A stretch of DNA of 41,730 nucleotides, taken from NCBI GenBank assembly GCA_029248455.1, contig JAQWJH010000081.1, forward strand, positions 1 through 41,730, written 5' to 3'. The position numbers and the translations under genes are program-made. The DNA comes from Flavobacteriaceae bacterium (lineage in GTDB: Bacteria; Bacteroidota; Bacteroidia; Flavobacteriales; Flavobacteriaceae). The notes beneath the pieces were generated by a model that ran no database searches, had not been told where the DNA came from, and saw only the letters and a list, made by a program, of their open reading frames with translations. Shown here piece after piece: positions 1 through 8,829 of this stretch; position 1 is the stretch's first letter, and every line of letters begins with the position of its first letter.

Positions 1-30
1 CATACCTGGCATTAAATAAACATGTATCAT
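1..30 (-). CDS. Start of a divergent gene, possibly alpha/beta hydrolase (partial)
   Basis: On the minus strand an ATG at 30-28 opens a frame that runs off the left edge and reads MIHVYLMPGM. A start of the form HVYLMPGM resembles the N-terminal beta strand and oxyanion-region PG motif of small flavobacterial alpha/beta hydrolases, but only ten residues are visible, so this is a recognition guess. A second in-frame ATG lies at 12-10. The gene would be transcribed away from the GNAT-like gene at 116 and would share the palindromic control region at 76-101. Confidence 0.35.
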   Translation of the reverse strand, partial: MIHVYLMPGM

Positions 31-75
31 TTTTTAGCTTTTAATAGATTAATATTTCTTGAAATCTATTTTTAG

Positions 76-101
76 TATATTTGTAATCGATTACAAAATT
101 A
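76..101. promoter_or_regulatory. Divergent promoter elements around an 18-bp perfect palindrome
   Basis: Positions 80-97 form the perfect palindrome TTTGTAATCGATTACAAA. Its left end is the TTTG of a plus-strand TATATTTG (76-83), and its right end is the TTTG of a minus-strand TAATTTTG (101-94). Both match the Bacteroidota -7 consensus TAnnTTTG. The plus element lies 32 nt before the ATG at 116. No TTG sits at the ideal -33 distance on either strand; the nearest, 59-61, is 14 nt from the plus -7 box. A dimeric repressor with a central CpG half-site, as in LacI-type operators, is one possible binder. That is inference. Confidence 0.45.
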
Positions 102-115
102 ATTATTAAAATTAA

Positions 116-409
116 ATGGATAATCTAGTTATTAACGACAATACTTTCTTGAGACAATTTGAGGTTGAAATTGAAGAAGATCTAGCCAAGATTGAATATG
201 CCCTGCAAGACAGAAAGATATTTTTAACCAAACTGATTGTTCCGAAATCTAATACAGATAGTGATTTTCAAGAAAAATTCATAAGGGAAGTTTTCGAAAT
301 CATAAAAGAGAAGAATATCAGAATTATGCCAACCTCCCCCGAAATAAGAAAATTTATTAAAAAAAATAAAGAATTTAAAGAACTTCTTCCAATTGGAATC
401 AGGCTATAA
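116..409 (+). CDS. Small GNAT-like (YjdJ/COG2388-type) protein
   Basis: This 97-residue protein resembles the short GCN5-related acetyltransferase-like family typified by YjdJ. It has a strand segment with acidic residues (about 15-30), a strand near KIFLTKLIVP (about 34-43), a helix around 50-65, and a terminal IMPTSPEIRKFIKKNKEF segment matching the C-terminal part of that family (small polar residue, KYI/KFI, basic helix). The usual Q/RxxGxG/A acetyl-CoA pyrophosphate loop is not evident; the equivalent region reads SNTDSDFQEKF, so catalytic activity is doubtful. Its stop overlaps the end of convergent mtaB by 11 nt. It is preceded by a TAnnTTTG element and a palindrome. The family placement is moderately supported; the substrate is unknown. 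Confidence 0.6.
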   Translation: MDNLVINDNTFLRQFEVEIEEDLAKIEYALQDRKIFLTKLIVPKSNTDSDFQEKFIREVFEIIKEKNIRIMPTSPEIRKFIKKNKEFKELLPIGIRL

Positions 410-1733
410 CTAATTTTTTATTAACATCTGAAATCACATAACCATCCTCAGAAATTTCTTTCAACTCGCAATCTACTATTGAGTCAACTAATTTTTTTCT
501 CCAAGGAGTTTTAACTCTTACGTAATTTTCCGAAAATCCATAAATAAACCCTTTTTTATTTTCGGATTCAAACAATATGTTTTTATTAGATTCAAGCTGT
601 GAACGATAAAAATTTCTTTTCAGCTTTACAGAGAGTGATCTTAACATTTTGCTTCTTTTAGATCTAATTTGCTTAGGAACCACATCTAAAAAACCACCAG
701 CTTTTGTATTATCTCTTTCAGAATATGAAAAAACATGTAGATATGCGATATTTAAATCAGCAATAAATTTGTATGTTTCTAAAAAAAGTTCATCAGTTTC
801 CCCCGGGAATCCAACTATGACGTCTGCACCAACGCAAGCATCAGGCATTAAGGATTTAATATAATTTACTCTTTCAAAATACAATTCTCTCTTGTATCTT
901 CTTTGCATTAAATTCAATATCTTGTTACTACCACTTTGTAGAGGAATATGAAAATGTGGGACAAACTTATTACTATTGGCTACAAAATGAATTATTTTAT
1001 CTGAAAGTAAATTGGGCTCAATAGACGAAATCCTAATTCTTGAAATACCATTAACTTTATCTAATTCAGAAATTAAATCCAAAAAGGTGTTATCATGTTT
1101 TTTATTACCAAACTCTCCTTTTCCATAATCACCAATATTTACGCCAGTTAAAACAATTTCTTTTATTCCAGACTCAGAAATTGACTTGGCAGAAGAAATA
1201 ATATTTATAAGTGAATCACTACGTGAGATTCCTCTGGCTAAAGGAATTGTGCAGTAACTACACTTATAATCACATCCATCTTGAACTTTTAAAAAAGATC
1301 TAGTACGATCACCAATCGAATAGCTCGATTTATAAAAATTTGTTTCGCCTATTTCACATGAATGTATTTCTCCAAAATCATTTTTACTTAAATCATTTAA
1401 ATAATCTAAAATTTTAAATTTTTCGTGACTTCCCAATACTAAATCAACACCATTAACATTGGCAAGTTCTTTAGGTTTCAGTTGAGCATAACAACCAATA
1501 GCTACAATAAAGGCATTAGAATTTATTTTTAGAGCTTTTTTTACAAAAGATTTAAATTGTTTGTCCGCATTGTCTGTGACTGAACAGGTATTTATTACAT
1601 ATAAATTTGAAAATTCATCAAATTTTACCAGTTCATATCCATTGTCCGTAAATTGTCTTGAAATAGTTGAAGTTTCAGAATAATTTAATTTACAACCAAG
1701 AGTGGTTAATGCTACTTTAAATTTTTTATTCAT
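399..1733 (-). CDS. mtaB: tRNA t6A37 methylthiotransferase MtaB
   Basis: Radical-SAM enzyme that adds a methylthio group to N6-threonylcarbamoyladenosine-37 in tRNA. The 444 residues show the full methylthiotransferase layout. The N-terminal UPF0004 domain has three cluster cysteines (C14 in TLGCKLN, C50 in INTCSVT, C81 in AIGCYAQ). The radical-SAM domain carries the CxxxCxxC signature (C154, C158, C161 in DGCDYKCSYCTIP). The C-terminal part (about 375-440) is TRAM-like. The TLGCKLNYSE start favours MtaB over MiaB or RimO. The gene has its own promoter (1761-1788) and converges on the GNAT-like gene with an 11-nt overlap at their 3' ends. The length is normal and no key residue is missing. 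Confidence 0.93.
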   Translation of the reverse strand: MNKKFKVALTTLGCKLNYSETSTISRQFTDNGYELVKFDEFSNLYVINTCSVTDNADKQFKSFVKKALKINSNAFIVAIGCYAQLKPKELANVNGVDLVLGSHEKFKILDYLNDLSKNDFGEIHSCEIGETNFYKSSYSIGDRTRSFLKVQDGCDYKCSYCTIPLARGISRSDSLINIISSAKSISESGIKEIVLTGVNIGDYGKGEFGNKKHDNTFLDLISELDKVNGISRIRISSIEPNLLSDKIIHFVANSNKFVPHFHIPLQSGSNKILNLMQRRYKRELYFERVNYIKSLMPDACVGADVIVGFPGETDELFLETYKFIADLNIAYLHVFSYSERDNTKAGGFLDVVPKQIRSKRSKMLRSLSVKLKRNFYRSQLESNKNILFESENKKGFIYGFSENYVRVKTPWRKKLVDSIVDCELKEISEDGYVISDVNKKLVIA

Positions 1734-1760
1734 TTAAGTTGAATAACTTATTTTAGCTTA

Positions 1761-1788
1761 CAAATATAACAGGATTTAAAATGAACAA
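1761..1788 (-). promoter_or_regulatory. mtaB promoter (TTG-N17-TATATTTG)
   Basis: Read on the minus strand, TATATTTG (1768-1761) matches the Bacteroidota -7 box TAnnTTTG and lies 27 nt upstream of the mtaB ATG. A TTG at 1788-1786 sits 17 nt upstream as the -33 element. That -33 element lies inside the first codons of the divergent lipoprotein gene, so the two genes share the 47-bp spacer. No equally good element is seen for the plus-strand gene. Confidence 0.55.
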
Positions 1789-3385
1789 AAATCAATGTAA
1801 TTTTATCGTTATTATTTTTATGGTTTTCATCAACCTAAGTTGCTCAAAAAAATCTGTATTAAATGAAAATACTATTTTTAGATACAATGAGCATTCTAAC
1901 GTTAGTTCACTAGATCCTGCATTTTCTAACACTCTGAGAAACATATGGCCAGTAAACCAAATTTTTAATGGATTAGTTCTATTAGATGATTCCTTAAACA
2001 TTAAACCTGATTTAGCAAAAAGTTGGAAAATTTCTAATGATGGAATCAAGTACAGTTTTTTAATAAAAAAAAATATTTTTTTTCATAAATCAAAAATTTT
2101 TGGTGTTGATTCAACCAGAACAGTTGATGCCTACGACTTTGAGTATAGTTTAAATAGATTAAAAAATCCTGAACTGGGTTCACCTGGGTCATGGGTATTA
2201 AATAATGTTAAAAGTTTTAAAGCTGAAAACGACAGTATTTTTTCAATCAATTTAAAAACCCCTTTTGCTGCTTTCTTAGGAATATTAACCATGAAGTATT
2301 GTTCTGCGGTTCCTAAAGAAGCTATCGAATATTATGGTGTGAGATTCGGGAAAAACCCAATTGGAACGGGACCTTTTAAATTCAAGAGATGGGAAGAAAA
2401 TATTAAACTAGTTTTAAGAAAAAATAATCAATATTTTGAAAAAGACGATAGCGGAACTCAATTACCTTATCTTGAAGCTATTTCAATAACGCTTCTACCT
2501 GATAAAAAAAGTGAATTTATGGAATTTGCTCAAGATAAATTAGACTTCATTAATTCCATAGACTCCTCCTTTAAAGATCAATTATTAAATGTTAACGGTG
2601 ATTTAAAAAAGGATTACCAGACTTCTGTAAATCTGAGCTCAGGTCCATATTTAAATACCGAATATATAGGATTCTTTCTTGGAAAAAAAGATTCACCAAT
2701 CAATAATAAGAATTTAAGATTAGCCATTAATTACGGAATTGACAGAAAAAAGATGATGAAATACTTAAGGAATAACATAGGTTATCCCGCAAACAAAGGA
2801 TTTATTCCAACAGGATTAAGTGAAAATATTAACACCATAGGTTTTGAATATAATTTTGAAAAATCAAAAAAATTTTTAACTGATTATCAAAATGAGACTG
2901 GTAAAAAAATAATAAATTTAGAATTATCAACTGATGCTAACTATATAGACATAGTAGAATTCTTACAAAGAGAACTTCTAGAAATTGGAATTAATATAAA
3001 AATTAATATTATGCCGCCTTCAGCTTTAAGGCAAGCAAAATCAAACGGTAAATTACAATTATTTAGAGCAAGTTGGATTGCAGATTATCCTGATGCTGAA
3101 AATTATCTTTCCTTATTTTATTCAAAAAACAAAGCACCTAACGGCCCTAACTATACACATTTTGAAAATTTACTTTTTGATAAAAATTATCTTGAATCTT
3201 ATAAAGAGCAATCTACAGATTTAAGAAATCAAATTTATTCCGAACTTGATCAAATGATTATAAATGAAGCACCTATTGTTCCTTTATATTATGATAAAGT
3301 TATGAGATTTTCTAAAAAAAATGTACATGGAATAAAATCCAATCCAGTTAATCAGCTAAATTTAAAAAGAGTTTATAAAAAGTAA
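1781..3385 (+). CDS. Oligopeptide-type ABC substrate-binding lipoprotein (SBP_bac_5)
   Basis: Periplasmic solute-binding lipoprotein of the DppA/OppA/NikA class, 534 residues. A hydrophobic signal segment (residues about 8-20) ends at NLSC, giving lipidation at the cysteine; the -3 residue is Asn, a relaxed lipobox. Family features include RYNEHSNVSSLDPAF after the lipid anchor, PDLAKSWKIS, an NPIGTGPFKFKRW block and a late DYPDAENYLSLFYSKN segment typical of peptide-binding members. No permease or ATPase gene is adjacent, so its transporter must be encoded elsewhere or shared. It ends one base before convergent rpmE2. The ligand class (peptides) is inferred from family; a specific ligand cannot be named. 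Confidence 0.85.
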   Translation: MNKNQCNFIVIIFMVFINLSCSKKSVLNENTIFRYNEHSNVSSLDPAFSNTLRNIWPVNQIFNGLVLLDDSLNIKPDLAKSWKISNDGIKYSFLIKKNIFFHKSKIFGVDSTRTVDAYDFEYSLNRLKNPELGSPGSWVLNNVKSFKAENDSIFSINLKTPFAAFLGILTMKYCSAVPKEAIEYYGVRFGKNPIGTGPFKFKRWEENIKLVLRKNNQYFEKDDSGTQLPYLEAISITLLPDKKSEFMEFAQDKLDFINSIDSSFKDQLLNVNGDLKKDYQTSVNLSSGPYLNTEYIGFFLGKKDSPINNKNLRLAINYGIDRKKMMKYLRNNIGYPANKGFIPTGLSENINTIGFEYNFEKSKKFLTDYQNETGKKIINLELSTDANYIDIVEFLQRELLEIGINIKINIMPPSALRQAKSNGKLQLFRASWIADYPDAENYLSLFYSKNKAPNGPNYTHFENLLFDKNYLESYKEQSTDLRNQIYSELDQMIINEAPIVPLYYDKVMRFSKKNVHGIKSNPVNQLNLKRVYKK

Positions 3386-3637
3386 TTATTTTTTTAGCTT
3401 AGCGTATCTATTTTTAAACTTATCAATTCTTCCAGCTGTATCAATGAGTTTTGTCTTACCAGTGTAAAATGGATGGGAAGTTCTTGAAATTTCGAGTTTA
3501 ACCAAGGGATAAGTAGCGCCTTCATGTTCTATTGTCTCTTTTGCCTCAACTGTTGATTTAGTTAAAAAAATATCGTCGTTAGACATATCTTTGAATGCAA
3601 CTAGTCTATAATTTTCTGGGTGTATACCTGCTTTCAT
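3386..3637 (-). CDS. rpmE2: 50S ribosomal protein L31, type B
   Basis: Large-subunit ribosomal protein of 83 residues. The [17 protein letters not shown] start, the long insertion before [14 protein letters not shown] and the [13 protein letters not shown] end are the type B (zinc-independent) L31 pattern, and there are no cysteines of the zinc-ribbon form. It is transcribed alone from a well-formed promoter at 3657-3686. It is convergent with the binding-protein gene, with stop codons directly abutting (3385/3386), so no separate terminator space exists between them. Confidence 0.96.
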   Translation of the reverse strand: MKAGIHPENYRLVAFKDMSNDDIFLTKSTVEAKETIEHEGATYPLVKLEISRTSHPFYTGKTKLIDTAGRIDKFKNRYAKLKK

Positions 3638-3656
3638 TCTGTAAATAAATAGTCTG

Positions 3657-3686
3657 CAAATTTAATTCTTTTTTAGAAACATGCAA
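3657..3686 (-). promoter_or_regulatory. rpmE2 promoter (TTG-N19-TAAATTTG)
   Basis: On the minus strand, TAAATTTG (3664-3657) is preceded by exactly 19 nt and a TTG (3686-3684). This is the optimal spacing of the Bacteroidota primary-sigma promoter. The -7 box ends 19 nt before the rpmE2 ATG. It is the cleanest promoter in the window. Confidence 0.7.
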
Positions 3687-3787
3687 CTAAAGTATACTTA
3701 TTTAGAATATTTGAATTTTATAAAACAAGTGAATTAATAAATTCTAATTACTTTTACTCTTAAATTAATAAAATCAAAAAATCAAAA

Positions 3788-4303
3788 ATGAAAGAAATTG
3801 ATCTAAAAAAATACATGTTGGAATACGGGACTTGGACTGGAATCACTCTAATTTCATTTGCAATAATGTTATTTTTTTTAGGAGCGCATTATGAAAACAG
3901 TACATCAACTCAAATTATCAATGCTTTAATTCAATTTTCAGGTATTACAATTGCTTGTTTAGCATTTAAAAAGGCTAATTCTAACACTATTACCTGGGTA
4001 GAAACTAGAAAAATAGGAACCGGGATATCTTTGATTATTGCTATTCTTTCTATTGTTTATACTTTATTATTAACAAATTTTTTGGAGCCTGATTTTATGA
4101 ATAAGGTTTTAGAAATTTCATATTATGATACAATGGAAAAAAATCCTGAATTCCTAGCAAATATGAGCTTGAGTGAATTTATAGATGTTTCAATGCCTTG
4201 GACTTATCTAACTTATCCTTTTATTTTATTTTTTTCAGTACTTTTTGGATTTGTATACAGTGTGATTTTGGGTTTATTTATTAAATCAAAAAATGTTTCT
4301 TAA
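3788..4303 (+). CDS. DUF4199-type four-helix membrane protein
   Basis: Inner-membrane protein of unknown function, 171 residues. Four hydrophobic segments are visible: about 15-33 (ITLISFAIMLFFLGAHY), 42-60 (ALIQFSGITIACLAF), 76-97 (GISLIIAILSIVYTLLL) and 143-165 (FILFFSVLFGFVYSVI). The fourth follows a longer polar loop between helices 3 and 4 that contains the YYDTMEKNPEF motif. This matches the DUF4199 family common in Bacteroidota. The stop codon and the start of the following glycosyltransferase overlap as TAATG, indicating translational coupling. By position it may assist lipid-linked sugar transfer, but that is inference. Confidence 0.75.
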   Translation: MKEIDLKKYMLEYGTWTGITLISFAIMLFFLGAHYENSTSTQIINALIQFSGITIACLAFKKANSNTITWVETRKIGTGISLIIAILSIVYTLLLTNFLEPDFMNKVLEISYYDTMEKNPEFLANMSLSEFIDVSMPWTYLTYPFILFFSVLFGFVYSVILGLFIKSKNVS

Positions 4304-5253
4304 TGCGACTTTCTTTAATAATTCCTTTATTTAACGAAGAAGATTCTTTAATTGAACTAAATAAGGCAATTATTAAAGTTGTTTCATCCATGAAAATTAA
4401 GTATGAAATTATTTACGTTGATGATGGAAGTACTGATAATTCTTGGAATATTATAACTCAACTTTGCAAAAGCTCTACAAATTTAAAAGGAATAAAATTT
4501 TTTCGAAATTATGGAAAATCTCAAGCTCTTTGTGCTGGTTTTGATTTAGCAAAAGGTGAAGTTGTTATAACTATGGATGCAGACCTTCAAGACGATCCAA
4601 ATGAAATACCATCAATGTTTAATAAAATTTTTAATGAAAATTTTGATCTAGTTTCAGGTTGGAAAAAGAAAAGATATGATTCCATAATATTTAAAAACTT
4701 TCCGTCTAAAATATTTAACTGGGCTGCGAGAAAAACCTCAGGAATTAAATTAAATGATTTTAATTGTGGATTAAAAGCTTACAAAATAGCTGTGATTAAA
4801 GAAATCAAATTAACTGGGGGAATGCATAGATATATTCCAGTTCTAGCTAAAAATGCTGGATTTGTAAAAATCACTGAAAAGATTGTGAAACACCATCCAA
4901 GAAAACATGGAAAAACAAAATATGGAGCAGATAGATTTGTTAAAGGTTTTTTGGACTTAATCACTCTTTGGTTTATCCATAAATTTGGAAAACGTCCCAT
5001 GCATTTTTTTGGGCTTATAGGTACAGTGATGTTATTAGTGGGGTTCTTTTTTTCAATTTATTTAGGAATTGATAAACTTTTTATAAAAACATCGGGAAGA
5101 CTGATAACAGAAAGACCTGAATTTTTTATAGCATTAGCTACTATGATTATGGGTTCACAATTTTTTCTAGCGGGATTTTTGGGGGAAATTATACTACGAA
5201 ATAAAAAAATTAAAAAACAATATAAAATAGCAGAAAAGTTAATAAATGAATGA
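4303..5253 (+). CDS. Family 2 glycosyltransferase, DPM/GtrB type
   Basis: Membrane-anchored transferase of 316 residues that should move a sugar from a nucleotide donor to polyprenyl phosphate or a related acceptor. The GT-A domain shows SLIIPLFNEEDSL at the N-terminus, the nucleotide-binding YVDDGSTDNSW (about 40-50) and the metal-binding MDADLQDDP (about 91-99), plus the FNCGLKAYK block found in dolichyl-phosphate mannosyltransferase relatives. Two C-terminal transmembrane helices (about 235-258 and 273-297) are as in GtrB/ArnC-type proteins. It overlaps DUF4199 by one base and the next gene by 8 nt. The exact donor sugar cannot be read from sequence. Confidence 0.85.
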   Translation: MRLSLIIPLFNEEDSLIELNKAIIKVVSSMKIKYEIIYVDDGSTDNSWNIITQLCKSSTNLKGIKFFRNYGKSQALCAGFDLAKGEVVITMDADLQDDPNEIPSMFNKIFNENFDLVSGWKKKRYDSIIFKNFPSKIFNWAARKTSGIKLNDFNCGLKAYKIAVIKEIKLTGGMHRYIPVLAKNAGFVKITEKIVKHHPRKHGKTKYGADRFVKGFLDLITLWFIHKFGKRPMHFFGLIGTVMLLVGFFFSIYLGIDKLFIKTSGRLITERPEFFIALATMIMGSQFFLAGFLGEIILRNKKIKKQYKIAEKLINE

Positions 5254-6958
5254 AGAAAACTTAATTGAAAAAAACTACTCTATTTGGACCTCACCTGCTT
5301 TCGATAAAAGCATAATTTCAAAAATTAATAAACTCAAACAACATGATATTAGAGAATTCAACGATTCTTTTTATTGCAACTTAAGTTTTGGAACAGGTGG
5401 AATGAGAGGTATTGTTGGTTTAGGACCCAACAGAGTTAACAAATATACCTTTGGAAAAAATACTCAAGGAATCTCAGATTATATTAATAAAATTTTCAAA
5501 AAAGACTTTAAGTCAGTGGTAATTGCTTACGATTGCAGGAATGATAGTGAATTTTTAGCTCAAAAAGTAGCTGAAATTTTTAGCGCAAACAACATTAAGG
5601 TTTTTTTATTTAGCTCCCTAAGACCAACCCCTGAGCTATCCTATGCATTGATCAAATTAAATTGTTTGTGTGGAATAGTTTTAACAGCCTCTCACAATCC
5701 ACCTGACTATAATGGATATAAAGTGTATTGGAAAGATGGAGGTCAAATTGTTCCGCCAATTGATCAGAAACTAATCAACGAAATAAACAATACTAACTAT
5801 TCCTCCATAAATTTTAAAAAAAATGAAGAATTAATTGAATTGATTGATAAAAGTATTGATGAAAATTTTGTAAAAGATTCAATAAAAAATGGAAAAATAG
5901 GAACATCTAACAGAGCAAATTTTAAAATTGCTTTTACGCCTCTACACGGGACTTCATATAAAATTGGACCAGAAGTACTTAAACAAGCCGGATATAAAAA
6001 TTTGAAAATTGTAGAAGAACAGGCTTCTCCCAATGGAAACTTCCCAACTGTTAAATCACCAAATCCAGAGGATACAGAATCGCTTGAAATGGTATTAAAT
6101 TTAGCTAAAGCTAATGATTCAGATATTTTCATTGGAACTGACCCTGATTCGGACAGATTAGGTATTGGTGTAAAAAATGACAATGGAGGCTATACAACTC
6201 TCAACGGAAACCAGATAATGATTGTTTTAACAGAGTATTTGCTTTCTAAGTTTAAAGGGGAGTTAAATCAATCCTATTTTATTGGATCGACAATAGTTTC
6301 CACTCCAATGATAGTAAATTTAGCGAGCGCTCACAATGTAGATTTAAAAATTGGATTGACTGGATTTAAGTGGATTGCTAAAATGATTCATGACTTCCCT
6401 AATCAAAAATTCATTGGAGGTGGTGAAGAAAGTTACGGATATTTAGTAGGTGATTTTGTAAGAGACAAAGATGCTATTACCAGCTTGTTACTAGCATGTG
6501 AACTTGGATCAGAATGTAAAAGTAATGGAGAAAGTTTGTATAATTATCTTATAAACTGTTACATTAAATACGGATTATTCAAAGAGAGATTAATTTCAAT
6601 TGAGAAAAAAGGAATACTAGGTCTGAATGAAATAAAAAATATTATGAAAGGCTACAGAGAGAAACCAATAAGTAAATTGGCTGGGAATGAGTTACTTTAC
6701 ATTGAGGATTATAAGAAATCTGAGAAATATAATCTCCAAACTGGATTGAAATCAATTTTAAAATTTCCTAAATCTAATGTTTTGATTTTTGAATCTAATG
6801 ATGGCACAAGAGTTGCAATAAGACCAAGTGGGACTGAACCAAAAATAAAATTTTACTTTAGTGTAAATATGAAAATAGATTCAAAAAAAATGTTTGAAGC
6901 TTCAAATAAAATTTTGGAAAATAAGATAGATCAACTTGTTAAAGAATTTCAATTTTAA
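5246..6958 (+). CDS. Phosphoglucomutase/phosphomannomutase (alpha-D-phosphohexomutase)
   Basis: Cytosolic enzyme interconverting hexose 1- and 6-phosphates, 570 residues, the length of the long bacterial PgcA/PMM2-like class. The four expected sites are present in order: phosphoserine loop LTASHNPPDYNGYK (catalytic serine S149), metal loop GTDPDSDRLG (near residue 300), sugar-binding loop GGGEESYGY (near 393) and phosphate-binding loop RPSGTEPKIKFY (near 526). The KDGGQIVPP segment also fits. The start overlaps the glycosyltransferase by 8 nt and the stop lies 3 nt from the ABC exporter. This suggests it supplies sugar phosphates for the glycosyltransferase in the same operon. Confidence 0.92.
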   Translation: MNEENLIEKNYSIWTSPAFDKSIISKINKLKQHDIREFNDSFYCNLSFGTGGMRGIVGLGPNRVNKYTFGKNTQGISDYINKIFKKDFKSVVIAYDCRNDSEFLAQKVAEIFSANNIKVFLFSSLRPTPELSYALIKLNCLCGIVLTASHNPPDYNGYKVYWKDGGQIVPPIDQKLINEINNTNYSSINFKKNEELIELIDKSIDENFVKDSIKNGKIGTSNRANFKIAFTPLHGTSYKIGPEVLKQAGYKNLKIVEEQASPNGNFPTVKSPNPEDTESLEMVLNLAKANDSDIFIGTDPDSDRLGIGVKNDNGGYTTLNGNQIMIVLTEYLLSKFKGELNQSYFIGSTIVSTPMIVNLASAHNVDLKIGLTGFKWIAKMIHDFPNQKFIGGGEESYGYLVGDFVRDKDAITSLLLACELGSECKSNGESLYNYLINCYIKYGLFKERLISIEKKGILGLNEIKNIMKGYREKPISKLAGNELLYIEDYKKSEKYNLQTGLKSILKFPKSNVLIFESNDGTRVAIRPSGTEPKIKFYFSVNMKIDSKKMFEASNKILENKIDQLVKEFQF

Positions 6959-6961
6959 TAA

Positions 6962-8785
6962 ATGACCTACTTTAGAAAAGTTTTTAGATTTGCCATTCCC
7001 TACAAAAAATTTATATTTTTAAATATTTTTTTTAATATTCTTTATGCTTTTTTTAGTGCCTTATCATTTCTATCACTCATGCCTATGTTGGAAGTATTAT
7101 TTGGTGATGACAAACAAAAATTTTCAAAACCCGAGTTTGATAGCTTATCTAATTTTGGGAATAACTTAGAGGAATGGCTTAACTATCAGGTTTATTTATT
7201 TTCTGGAGATGATCCCAAAAAAGCTCTAATTTTTGTAATCTCAACAATAGTAATTCTTTTCTTTTTTAAAAATTTTTTTAACTACATAGCTATGTATTTT
7301 ATAACTTTTTTAAGAAATGGTATCCTTAAAGATCTTAGAGAAAATGTTTATAAAAAAATAATAAGCTTACCTATCCCCTTTTTTTCTGAGAAAAAAAAAG
7401 GAGACGTAATATCTAGAATTACAGCTGATGTTTTAGAAATACAACATTCATTTTTATCTGTACTAGAGTTGATAGTTAGAGAACCCCTAACTGTTTTTTT
7501 TACTTTAATAGCTATGTTTCTAATAAGCTTTAAGTTAACTCTATTTGTTCTGTTTTTTATACCAATATCTGGATTTATTATTTCTATAATTGGCAAGACA
7601 TTGAAAAACACCTCAAACATAGTTCAACAAGAGCAATCAGAAATATTATCAATAACAGAGGAAACATTACACGGCCTTAAAATTATCAAGAGTTTTGTTT
7701 CTGAATTTTTTTTCTTGAGCAGATTTAAAAAAACTAATGATAAATTTTATAATTTTTCAAACAAACTAATTAATCGCCAAAACTTGGCAAGCCCATTAAG
7801 TGAGTTTTTAGGAATTTCAGTTATTGGAGTTTTACTTTGGTATGGAGGTCAATTAGTATTAGTTGATTCGGAATTGAAACCAGCTGCTTTTTTAACATAC
7901 ATGGGTTTAGCTTATGGCGTTTTAACACCAGCTAAAGCAATAAGTAAAGCTTCTTACTCAATAAAAAAAGGAAATGCAGCAGCGCAAAGAGTTATCGAAA
8001 TATTGGAATCAAAGACATCAATTAAAGAACTAAAAAACCCTGTTAAAATAACTCATTTTGAAAATGAATTGAGTTTTCATAATATTTCTTTCAAGTATGA
8101 GAAAGAAATGATTTTAAAGAACTTATCCTTTAAAATCAAAAAAGGAGAAACTATAGCAATCGTAGGACAATCAGGGAGTGGAAAATCTACAATTGCTAAT
8201 TTAATTCCAAGATTTTATGACACTTCATCTGGTGAAATAAAAATTGATGGAATTAATATTAAAGATTTGGCTAAAAAGGATTTAAGAAATTTAATTGGTC
8301 TTGTCACTCAAGACTCTATTTTATTTAACGATACTATTTCAAAAAATATCACATTATCAAATTTAAATGCAAATCATAATCAGATAAAAAATGCGTCAAA
8401 AGTTGCTAATGCTGACGAGTTTATTAATAAAACTATCGGTAAATTTGATTCTAATGTTGGCGACGGTGGTGAAAAATTATCTGGCGGACAAAAGCAAAGA
8501 ATTTCAATTGCTAGAGCCGTTCTAAAAAATCCTCCAATTATGATTTTAGATGAAGCTACTTCTTCTCTGGACTCAGAGTCAGAAAAATTAGTTCAAGATG
8601 CCTTAGAAAATTTGATGAAAAACAGGACCTCAGTTATAATAGCACACAGGTTATCGACTATACAAAAAGCTGATTTAATCCTAGTAATGAACAATGGACA
8701 AATAATTGAAAAAGGTAAACACAATGAATTAATCGAGCTTAATGGGATTTATTCAAAATTGATAAAACTTCAGTCTTTCAATTAA
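6962..8785 (+). CDS. MsbA-like ABC exporter (fused permease and ATPase)
   Basis: Half-transporter of 607 residues that should dimerise in the inner membrane to export a lipid or other hydrophobic substrate. The N-terminal ABC_membrane domain has about six helices across residues 15-320, with a family-typical cytoplasmic IPFFSEKKKGDVISRITADV loop. The C-terminal nucleotide-binding domain has Walker A GQSGSGKST (about 402-410), signature LSGGQKQR (about 505), Walker B MILDEATSSLD (about 526-536) and H-loop IAHRLST (about 560). It follows the mutase by 3 nt. Flavobacteria often carry this family next to sugar-lipid genes; lipid A or polyprenyl-sugar flipping is plausible but not shown. Confidence 0.88.
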   Translation: MTYFRKVFRFAIPYKKFIFLNIFFNILYAFFSALSFLSLMPMLEVLFGDDKQKFSKPEFDSLSNFGNNLEEWLNYQVYLFSGDDPKKALIFVISTIVILFFFKNFFNYIAMYFITFLRNGILKDLRENVYKKIISLPIPFFSEKKKGDVISRITADVLEIQHSFLSVLELIVREPLTVFFTLIAMFLISFKLTLFVLFFIPISGFIISIIGKTLKNTSNIVQQEQSEILSITEETLHGLKIIKSFVSEFFFLSRFKKTNDKFYNFSNKLINRQNLASPLSEFLGISVIGVLLWYGGQLVLVDSELKPAAFLTYMGLAYGVLTPAKAISKASYSIKKGNAAAQRVIEILESKTSIKELKNPVKITHFENELSFHNISFKYEKEMILKNLSFKIKKGETIAIVGQSGSGKSTIANLIPRFYDTSSGEIKIDGINIKDLAKKDLRNLIGLVTQDSILFNDTISKNITLSNLNANHNQIKNASKVANADEFINKTIGKFDSNVGDGGEKLSGGQKQRISIARAVLKNPPIMILDEATSSLDSESEKLVQDALENLMKNRTSVIIAHRLSTIQKADLILVMNNGQIIEKGKHNELIELNGIYSKLIKLQSFN

Positions 8786-8829
8786 ACTTCTTTTGGCTTT
8801 TTTAGTCAAAATTTTATAAATAAAACCAT

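Noticed and set aside
5797-6183. 128-codon open frame on the minus strand inside the phosphosugar mutase
   Set aside because: The plus-strand product is fully conserved there and the antisense translation resembles no protein family.
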